A DNA stretch of 64,000 bases, from positions 23,696,200-23,760,199 of the forward strand of contig OY987231.1 of assembly GCA_963920705.1 (NCBI GenBank), read 5' to 3'. A program made the position numbers and the translations under genes. Every line of letters starts with the position of its first letter. Within the stretch, counting starts at the first letter, position 1. This stretch comes from Odiellus spinosus. Taxonomy: Eukaryota; Arthropoda; Arachnida; Opiliones; Phalangiidae. The notes under the pieces were generated by a model. That model was given only the letters and a program-made list of their open reading frames with translations. It ran no database searches and had not been told where the DNA came from. Positions 48,793 to 64,000 of this stretch are shown here, piece after piece.

Positions 48793-51700
48793 CCTTTCTA
48801 AAAATAGAATTTAGATTGTGAAATATTTGTGACGTCACCACAGCCTTAACTCTTTTTTTTTCTCTCGGTGAAACGGGAATTAATTCCTAATGAATGAAAG
48901 ATATCTTGACGTAAAATTCAATTTGTTCGACATTTAGTTAAAATTGAACGCCATAGCGAACCACGTGATTTGGTCACGCACTCTTTGAAGTACGCTTTTT
49001 GAAGTTTAAACCTCTATAGTTTATTAGAAAGCCGCTTGATATCTTAGGTGTTATCTTAAAATTGATAATTAGAACGCAAATTAGTTAACCTTCCACAATT
49101 GGTCGAGATTTGTTTCATTAATCACGGTAGCTTCGCGTATACGTACGCGTTCTTCAATATAATTCACAAACTCTCTCTTAAGAGATTGAGATATTGTATT
49201 TAATCATATTTAACGAACATCACGTGACTAAAGCGTGGTAGAAGGTAGTTATCGTAACTTTTATTTCATCTTCTAAAACTTAAATTTGGAAATAATCTTG
49301 TTTTAAAATTTCTTTAATATAGCGAAACGTCCCACGCCCAGGCTGTCTCTGACTCTTCTTAAAACACCATTTCCTTTATCTAAAAATAACCTCTATAAGA
49401 TTCGTCGTATCTCGGACTCTGACAAAGTATATCCAATTATTAAGATATCCGCACTGACCTGTTTTGAATGTTAATTAAGGCAGTCGGTGTTGACCAGCAA
49501 CACTTATCCCTCGGTGGCATTTGTACCGGGCTATTTCAACGCGTTCGTAAATTACTCCGAGAAAGTTGAAGCATCTCGGATTGCGATTATGTCCTTGGGT
49601 TGAGCGAAAAAAAGCGCGTCCCGAAGCGAATCTCTCTAGAGAGGATGGCGAGCTCTCGGGGAGGAAAGACGGAAGGTTTTCCTCCTCTGCCAAAGTCTAA
49701 TTTGGGAGTAGGATCTCATCCTCAGCTTCTTCCCTCTAAAGGGACGCTCGAAAGAACTTAATCAACGTCATTGCTACCCGCGATTCTTTAATATATAAAT
49801 CTTCTCGCGAGATAACTCTAATTATTTCAATAATATTCGTCACTTAGCCTCCTATCTGGGCGGAGTCTGGGAGCTATAGTACATTGTGTCTTAACGCTCC
49901 CAGCTGGAGGACAAAAGCGCCTTTAATAAGGTAGAACTTAGCGAAACTTCACCCTAAGAGCCTCTTCTCGTATAGAGTTTGAATTTTCTTTTCACCCTCC
50001 CTTTAAAATATTATAAAATCCACGTTGCGCTTTAAGGTTTCATCGCGTACCAATTCAAGAAGCGACTCTCCCCAATGATGAGCAATTTTCTAATGTTAGA
50101 TAAGTACCATGGTTGGTACAAAGAGTAATTTCCTCCTGTCTTTAACATTAGCCTCGTGGCTTTCCAAACTTTCTTGGCAACTTCGCGTTTTTGTTCGTCA
50201 GTAGATTGAAATGTAACTCGTAGCTGGGGCGTACTAATACGTAATATTAAACTTCATAGGTGGTAAAAGTAGTTTTAACCAACTATTCGCGAACGGAGAT
50301 TATCGGCGTGTGATGGAAGAAAGAAAAACAATTTTTATTTACTTCAAAAAGTTTATTTAAAGCGAAATATTCAATACTTGGAAGTGCCAAGCAAGATGCA
50401 TTTTTCGATAATTATTTTTCAAAACCTTTCGCAACTTGCGCTAGTAAATTTTAACGGAAAAAAGTGGGTGTGTAATTGAAATTTGGTATTTTGAAATTAT
50501 GTTTAGCGTTTCTATGAGAGCCCTGGGGCATTAGTAATTTTATGTTCGAAGTTTAAGAATGATCTTTGAAGAACTAAAAATAACCGATTGTTATTTCTAT
50601 CGTGTCTGGTTTGTAGGTTAATCTTTCGCGCTTGTAGAATACTCTTCTCAATTTTTGTTTAATGGCCAAATCTTTTTTTGTTTTCAAATTTATAGTAACT
50701 CTTGCCAAAAGAAAGTTTTCCCTCAATTATCTTGGGATTTTATGTAAAAGAAAAGGGTTCATAGGCCTTCTAGTTGTTTTTAACTTAAGCTCTTCGGGCT
50801 TCTTCAACTAATGATGTTTTTTTTTGTTACTTTGGGGGCTGAGATAATTTTACTCGTATTTAAATCAGACAACACTCTTTATTTTGACCTAAATATCTGA
50901 TATATCTCGTTCTTGTTTACGTATTACTGATAAAATTGTTTATAAACTTTTAAATTTCTAAGAAATCTTAGAAACTGATAAATTCTACTCGTTTGTATCA
51001 TTTCACTTTCGTAAAGTACTGAAATTTAAATATTTTAGATCACTTTATCCACTCAAACGCGCGATTTCGTCTAAAACACGTGTCAATGTTTACATTTTTA
51101 AATATTAATTTACGTATTAAAAGGATTCTTTCTGAAAACCCATTGGGTAAAGCATCGACTCCGGGATTGGCTCGTTAATTGTTGTCAAGGCTTCACTCCA
51201 CCAATCGAATTTCAGAATGACGGGAGCAGTTTGACGTTAGTTTGTTTGTGTTGACATTGATAAAAAGGTCAAAGCGATTTTGATTCCCAGTAACGTAAAG
51301 TTTCGGTTTTAGTTAATTTAAACGATGAATCTCATTTGACAATAACTTAATTAGATACTTCTTCGTCAATAATCGTGAATTACGTCGGAGTAAACGAGAA
51401 GTAACGCCCGTTTTTGTCGATTTTTCTAGCGGTCATCGCTAGCCAAGGCTTAGATACTCTTACATAATCAGGTTAAGTCCTGAGGCTGAGGGTTTAACTT
51501 TTGTTAGGAAACCGAATTTTTGTCTTTTTGTGATCAAAATTATCGTATCAAAGCCAAGTTCGAAAGGTTTCTCGGCTTCTCGCAAAAATTTATCCATCGA
51601 GCCGAGTATCGAATTCCATGATTTTTCAAGTTGCGACCCACGGTATGAGCTGTTTTAACTCGCGAATTACGGAAAGTACGGGAAACTTTGTCACGAACAC

Positions 51701-51961
51701 GAAAACGAAATTACAAACGACGACGTCGAGAAGTAGAGGAATTTTAACGCACCCCAGAAGTATCAGAAAGAACAATAAAGCGACGATAATGGCAATAATA
51801 CCATCCTCCGCCTGCCAAAGTCATAAATAAGTTCAAAGTTATTTTCAACAACCATCCGTCATTTTTCACCGATTACATTTTTCAAACTTGGAGGAGTCTC
51901 AGAAAAAAAACTATAATCAGTATTGTTAAGCCAAGAGTTCAAAAACCGGTAATTTTCAAAG
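48793..51961. other. Divergent intergenic region between the RBCK1-like gene and MAF1
   Basis: This 3.2-kb region separates two genes transcribed away from each other and presumably holds both promoters and 5' untranslated exons. No coding segment is supported. It holds CpG-bearing AT-rich sequence, family ends CTAAAGGGAC near 49738 and CCTCCCTTTAAA near 49995 that may delimit a MITE, and one exact CCAAGGCTTAG at 51443-51453 about 500 bp upstream of MAF1. No TATA box could be assigned with confidence. Confidence 0.6.
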
Positions 51962-53063
51962 ATGAAGCTTTTAGAAAGCAGTAGATTTGAAGCCGTCAAC
52001 TCGGCGTTATCGTTCGAAACTGGAGATTGCAAAATGTACGGAAGGATCGAGAGTTATTCTTGCAAATTAGCGGGCGCTGATAAACGCTTGTTTAAAAGCA
52101 TCGTAACTGAGCCTGGCACGAGTCCTCACGACTTGCAAGCTTTGTCTCCTCCTCAAAGCACACATCTTTCTCAAAGCCCATCCAGAGCGTATAGGTCTGT
52201 TTCAATAAGATTTATTTCTTAGATTTTCTTTCCCAAGAGGCTTTAAACTAAGATTCTTTGATTAGTCGCAGCCAGAGTGACGATGGAGAGGCTCAAACGG
52301 GTCCATTATGCGACACCATCAGTCGCAAAACTCTTTTCTATTTGATCTCCACGTTAAACGCTTCATTTCAACCAGACTACGATTTTAGTCAAGCTCGAAG
52401 CGACGAGTTCAGCAAAGAACCCAGTCTTACTGCAAGTTTTGCACTTGTTTTCTTATTAATTTGGTTTAGATTTTGTTTTGGTTGGTTACGTAGGTTATAT
52501 AGCTTCAATATGAGTTAATGGTCCTGTTTGGAATATTTAGTTTGATTTTGAAGTTCTATTCAAATCCGTAATCATCTAAAACATTCGTAAATTTTTCACT
52601 GGCATTAATTAATAAATCAAATGTTGGTGTTCGTTAGTGGGTAACGAACGCTATCGATAGCAATATGTTTGCGATGGCCAATCAGGCTTACAACGCTTTA
52701 AGATCTCAACTGTGGTCGGCCATTGACAACGAGATTTGTTTGGCCGAATGTGATATCTACAGTTACAATCCTGATTTGGATTCTGATCCCTTCGGGGAAG
52801 ACGGCTGTCTGTGGTCGTTCAATTATTTTTTCTACAACAAAAAGCTTAAAAGAATCGTATTTTTTACATGCAGAGCTGTCAGGTACCATTTAAAAATAAT
52901 CCTCCATCGAAAAGAAATTAGAAAACTAATCAAATTTCTTATATTTTCCACGATTAGCCTGAATTTTGCGGCTTTTTGTGGAAAAGAAAACGAACTATCG
53001 CATAATTTGTCCATGGATATGGATGACGATATCTTGGATAATTTATCCGGGTATTTAAACTAA
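51962..53063 (+). CDS. MAF1: MAF1, repressor of RNA polymerase III, 4 coding exons
   Basis: Exons 51962-52194, 52272-52431, 52638-52882 and 52958-53063 total 744 nt, 247 aa (human MAF1: 256 aa). MAF1 binds Pol III and blocks its recruitment by Brf1/TFIIIB under stress, downstream of TORC1. Box A is at the start ([26 protein letters not shown]), box B in exon 2 ([19 protein letters not shown]) and box C in exon 3 ([37 protein letters not shown]). The start is secure because the family begins MKLLE. The tail is acidic ([10 protein letters not shown]), as in orthologues. Odd: intron 2 (52432-52637) begins GCAAGT, so it is a GC-AG intron, and intron 1 can end at either of two AGs six bases apart (exon 2 from 52266 or 52272), adding or dropping two residues. 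It is transcribed away from the RBCK1-like gene. Confidence 0.95.
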
Positions 53064-54620
53064 TTACCATAAAACCTCGTTTTAGCTAAATCTTCACCAA
53101 AAATCCATTAATTATACAAATTTGTAGCCCAAACTTCATATCACTTACAAGTAGGCCTTGATTTAGCGGACGAACTCTGTCTAGTAGTTAAACTAGTTAA
53201 ATTCTATTCAATTTCCAACTATTTCTTACATCCAGTTATAATTAGGCCTAGTTTTAACAGAGTAACTCTGGATTAGGATTTAAAGAAAATTGCGTAAAAT
53301 CAAAGCCAAGATATAAAATGAAACTTTAACTGAAGAATTTTGTTATAACGAGGTTTAATATGATTTAATTTGGTCATTAACGTAATTTAGATAATTAATC
53401 TAAAACTATTTTCAGTTATAACCAAGAACTGGCGTATTAATTTACGACGAGTTTATTCTTTCTTCGACTCTTAAAGTGTTTTTTCAAAATTCGGCCTTTA
53501 AAAACCAAACATCTGTAAATAAATATTCAAACCCTAGATATTTCACTCCAAAATTATTACTAGTTAGTAATAATTAATGGGTTTTTAATTCGTATTGCTA
53601 CGATATAGTTGAAACTTTTTTCGGTTTTTCTTTAATATATATCATTTAAACGTTTAAATTCATTTTGTTCGCTACATTTAAACTTAAAAGATCTTTCAGA
53701 CTCTCGCCGAAAGTTCTTAACCGCGAGTAATTTCTGATAGTTGATGTAAAAGTATTTAAGCCTATTTTAGATCTATAATAGAATAGTTGTATATGTCTGC
53801 ACTTTAAAAAAAAATTGCAATTTTGGGTGAATTTTTCGTTTAAAAGAAAAACAATCGTAAAAAATGGTTTACGATAGAAAAAAGTACAAAATTTTTGTCT
53901 AAATTTTGACTTTAGAATAGTTTAGAACTGAAATCCTCGCAGGAAAATAGATATTATTAGTCGCTCTTAGGTATGGTTGAGCGTATTCGGTTTTTTTGGG
54001 TGAATTATCGCGAACATAAGTGTTTTCAAATTTTTTTATTCGTCAAAGTTTGCCATTCTTCTTCGCAATTATTTTGGTTTTAATTATTTTACGATATAAA
54101 AGTTAAGAGAATATAAATAATATTATAAACTAAAATATAGTTATCTTGCGCAATATTCTTATCGTATCCAGTTCACAAATAATCTGGATTTTTATTTTAT
54201 CTTTGTGAAATCTTTTTGCTTTCAAATTTTCAATAAATGTCAATATATTATGTACATAAATAATATTAAAATTTACTTTCATTTAATATTTTAGGGGTTT
54301 ATGGGTGGCCCCCCCAATATTTTCCTATGAAATAGATTATTTTAATTTATTTTAGGCATTTATGTATGGCCCCCTACGACTTGACAATGATGTCATCGTT
54401 AAAATTACGTAATAAAAAAAAAAAAAGCTTATTTCCGTCCACCTGTTAAATTATGTCAGTCCAAAATTGCAGCGTAATCAAGCTAGGCGCTTCCCTTTTC
54501 TATCACGTAAAAATTTATCAACTTTGTTGGTTACTACAGAGGTATACAGAAAGATCAAAGAATTTCGCTGTAGTTTTTGTAGAACTTTTTAGTTTTAAAT
54601 ATAATTTTTGAGAACTGATA
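53064..54620 (+). other. MAF1 3' region and CALML4 upstream region
   Basis: This 1.6 kb is AT-rich and lies between two genes on the same strand. It should hold the MAF1 3' UTR, then the promoter and untranslated leader of the calmodulin-like gene. No other open frame of note. A C tract (GGCCCCCCCAAT) and a repeat of TTTATG.ATGGCCCCC occur at 54298-54375. Confidence 0.5.
53518..53523 (+). promoter_or_regulatory. Candidate poly(A) signal of MAF1
   Basis: AATAAA about 455 bp downstream of the MAF1 stop, followed by T-rich sequence. A nearer non-canonical signal cannot be excluded. Confidence 0.35.
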
Positions 54621-55387
54621 ATGGTAATTATTTAAATATTTTGTTAAATGATTATTAATTACGCCATTTAAAGTCCTTTAAACTATTTGTATTTCTTAAA
54701 TAGGCCAGATTTTTCAGGGAACAAGATATAGATGGTAAGCCTTGGTTGACTTATTTTAATATTATTATCTACCTAGAGTCTAGACTAGGTTTTAAAGGTA
54801 AAGGTGATTACTAATTTATTGAAAAATTTTATTTAATTATATCAGAATTTAGAGATTGCTTTAATCTCAACGCCAAGGATGGAATTATTCACAGTTTAGA
54901 CGAATTAACAGTCATCATGCGATCCCTAGGGATGAGTCCCACTATTAGGGAGTTACGAACCTATTTTAAAAATAAAAGTAATTACTTGGATAATTAATAG
55001 GTAACTGGGATTTTACAAATACACGTCCTTCGTTTTTGAATAGATGGCAAAATTAGTTTCGCCGATTTCTTAGAAGTTATGCATACTCATAGTCAAAAGG
55101 AAAACATTCCTTTGGAAATTATAAGCGCCTTTCGCGCTAGTGATCCTTCAAGAACCGGTCAAATTCCGGCTAGAGAACTACGCAGAATTTTGATTAATTG
55201 GGGGGAAAGACTAAGCCCCAAAGAAGGTGATTATTAATTTGATTATGTCATCCGGAAACTTGAAACTAATTACGAATATTGTTTAGTGGATCGTATTTTT
55301 CGAGAAGCTAACGTGCAAATGGGAGGCTACGTTCGCTACGAAGACTTTATAAAAGTTGTATGCGCCCCTGTGCCTGATTATTACTAA
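54621..55387 (+). CDS. CALML4: CALML4-type calmodulin-like protein, 5 coding exons
   Basis: Exons 54621-54623, 54704-54734, 54846-54977, 55044-55226 and 55287-55387 give 450 nt, 149 aa, calmodulin length. The first coding exon is just the ATG followed by GTAATT, the classic calmodulin-family arrangement. The protein starts MARFFREQDIDEF, like the CALML4 start MAKFLSQDQINEY, and ends VPDYY. EF-hand 1 is one residue short and EF-hand 2 is shortened (KNKNGKISFADF). EF-hand 3 (DPSRTGQIPARE) keeps Asp1, Ser3, Thr5 and Glu12. EF-hand 4 (ANVQMGGYVRYED) lacks the acidic first position. Most lobes therefore probably do not bind calcium, as known for CALML4, a light chain of myosin-7b in brush-border and hair-cell adhesion complexes. 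The vertebrate role may not transfer to this animal. Confidence 0.88.
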
Positions 55388-56074
55388 TTTTGAGAAAAAA
55401 CTTGATAACTTATTGTTTACAATCACTTTTTAATGAATTTCTGCCTAAATTTTGGTATTTTTGGGGGGAAATGGGTGTAATTTTGTATCACTAATCAAAT
55501 TTTTAAACGGCAAATTATTTTTACTCAATAAATATACAACTATTTCAAGATTGAAGTAATTTTTTTCAAATTTATTACAATAACTTTGAATATACTTTTA
55601 CTTTATAATTTTTAAATTTGGCGGGTGGCTAATTTGCGTACGAGCGAGCCCAGCGCCTCTATCATTGGTCTAAATCTTGCCTGTCGGCACTCGGCCGCGA
55701 TTTCCCCAAGTTCCGACGTTACGTATTTCTCTCTTTCTTATTTTCTGTTATGGAATAATACTTTTTAAACTTTTAAATCGTCTAAAAATTAATTACCCTC
55801 AGACTTAATTGGTAAGTTGATAAATTTCAATTTAGATTTATTTATAATCCAAACGCGAGTTTGATCAGATTAAAACCGGGTTACTTCTGGAAGTCCAAGG
55901 CCCTAAATATAACGTGGCTTAACCCTTGGCTTTATGACATTTCGTTTCTACTTTTCTTCTAGTAATCTAGTTCGAATGTTCGATCATTTCACTTTTATTT
56001 TTAATTTACTAAAACAAGGGTATTAAAATCTCGGATAAATTAACCGCGGATATTTTTAATTCAATTTTATTAGA
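55388..56074 (+). other. CALML4-like 3' end and DPP8/9 promoter region
   Basis: About 690 bp between convergent signals: the CALML4-like 3' UTR up to about 55560, then a CpG-bearing segment at 55620-55720 (GAGCGAGCCCAGCGCC, CACTCGGCCGCGATTTCC) that is a plausible core promoter for the DPP8/9 gene. An ATTTTATTAG just before the DPP8/9 start could be a 5' UTR acceptor. Confidence 0.4.
55527..55532 (+). promoter_or_regulatory. Candidate poly(A) signal of the CALML4-like gene
   Basis: AATAAA 140 bp after the stop codon, in AT-rich sequence and followed by T-rich stretches. Position and context fit; no further evidence. Confidence 0.5.
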
Positions 56075-62839
<6,765 letters not shown>

Positions 62840-62884
62840 TGATTTAAAAAAAAATTAAAAAAATTATCCCAAAAACTAAAATTG

Positions 62885-62890
62885 AATAAA
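62885..62890 (+). promoter_or_regulatory. Candidate poly(A) signal of DPP8/9
   Basis: AATAAA 46 bp after the DPP8/9 stop, inside a run of A-rich sequence. The distance is short but usual for compact invertebrate 3' ends. Confidence 0.4.
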
Positions 62891-63289
62891 AAAAAAATTT
62901 ATATTTAAAAAAAGAAAAAAAAAAAAAAAGTAGGTAGGGGACTCGAACTAAATTAGTTACCAAGTATAATTCAAAATTGATCTTTTTGAATTGAAATTAA
63001 TTACGATTTAATGAATTATCCTTAATTTAACGATTCAATTTTATATTTCCTCGAAAATTGGAATCGTTTGTTTTTACGTTGAACTTGGAGAAAATATCTA
63101 GAAACTACGAGAAAGAAAAAAAAAAAAAAAATTGGTTTAAATTGAAAGTTTTTTGAAGTTTTATTTAAAAAAAAAAAATGAAGTAATGACATAGGCCATA
63201 ATTATTGTACATTTTGCGCTATTTTTTATTTGTATTATATTTCATCGATGCAACGGTGACTAAAAATCAGTTGTTTTACTTCCGTAGCT

Positions 63290-63720
63290 GAAATAAATTT
63301 GGCTTGTTAATTTTATATCTATTTATTAGGCCTATTTTTTGGTAATTAGACCATTTTAATTAATGCCCATTTAAAATAATCATTAGGCTTATTTTAATAA
63401 TTAGGTCTATTTTAATAATTAAGCCCATTTTACTTCGTAATTAGTTCTATTTAAATTAATTATGCGCGTTTAAATTAAAAATTACGCGTATTTTAATAAT
63501 TAGGCCTATTCAAATTATGACCATTTTACTTAAAAATTAGTTCCATTTAAATTAATTCGGCCTATTTTAATAATTTGGCCCGTTTTAATTAATGCCATTT
63601 CACTTAGTTCCATTTAAATTAATAATTACGCTTATATTAATAATTAGGCCCATTTTAATAATGCCTATTTTACTTAATAGTTAGTCGCGTTTAAAATAAT
63701 TACGCTTCTTTTAATTAAAG
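63290..63720. repeat. Degenerate tandem repeat downstream of DPP8/9
   Basis: An irregular array of TAATTAGGCCTATTTTAATAA-like units with many variants (CCCATTTTACTT, ATTACGCGTATTTT) and no fixed period, roughly 17-25 bp. The sequence before (62891-63289) is A-rich and T-rich low-complexity DNA. The remainder to 64000 is AT-rich with no recognised gene. Confidence 0.7.
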
Positions 63721-64000
63721 AAGTAGTTAGCATCAGTTAAATATTACAATAAATACTTCACTTTTGAGTATCTCCTCATCACCATTAAATTTAACCTAGT
63801 ATATTAATAATTTATCAAACATATTCGCTAGTAATTAGCCCGCAAATTAATCAAAAACCTACAAAATGATTAATTCTGAAACTCGGATAAAACGTAAGAG
63901 TGGTAGCGTCAATACAGGATTCCCTTCTTGTTTTTTATTTACCATTCCCGTTCCCAATAAACTAATGAAATGTGTCTGTTTATTGTAGCTCTGCCCTAAA

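Overview
The window is nuclear DNA from an animal, AT-rich and not depleted in CpG. It holds four protein-coding genes split by many short introns (mostly 57-80 bp, GT-AG) and read with the standard code. The short introns, unsuppressed CpG, high load of small inverted-repeat elements and protein families suggest an invertebrate, perhaps an arthropod. I cannot name the species, and the clade guess is weak.

Layout. Positions 1 to about 41,860 contain no gene I can support, only AT-rich intergenic DNA (or very long introns or non-coding transcription units) filled with tandem repeats, small terminal-inverted-repeat elements and dispersed repeat families. From 41,957 onward the window is gene-dense. 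A 13-exon HOIL-1/RBCK1-type E3 ubiquitin ligase gene lies on the minus strand (48792 down to 41957, 1609 aa). Then, on the plus strand, come MAF1, the RNA polymerase III repressor (51962-53063, 247 aa), a CALML4-type calmodulin-like gene (54621-55387, 149 aa), and a DPP8/DPP9 dipeptidyl peptidase gene (56075-62839, 17 exons, 867 aa). I assembled each gene model exon by exon from splice sites, reading phase and family similarity. All phases close, and the protein lengths of MAF1, CALML4 and DPP8/9 match their families.

The most interesting point is the RBCK1-like gene. Its first four exons encode a complete CAP-Gly domain, like those of the deubiquitinase CYLD and of microtubule plus-end proteins. 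This is joined through a disordered region of about 940 residues to the usual HOIL-1 order: tethering (LTM-like) helices, ubiquitin-like domain, RING1-IBR-RING2. The NZF zinc finger that normally lies between the ubiquitin-like domain and RING1 is not visible. MAF1 contains a GC-AG intron and a tandem acceptor. One DPP8/9 intron carries a 913-bp non-autonomous hAT-like element with an exact 8-bp target-site duplication, and two others carry 29-bp and 30-bp minisatellites.

The genes share no obvious single pathway. HOIL-1 acts in linear ubiquitin/NF-kB signalling, DPP8/9 in cytosolic proline-specific proteolysis (and inflammasome restraint in vertebrates), MAF1 in Pol III control and CALML4 as a myosin light chain. 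Their adjacency is recorded as layout, not as a functional cluster.
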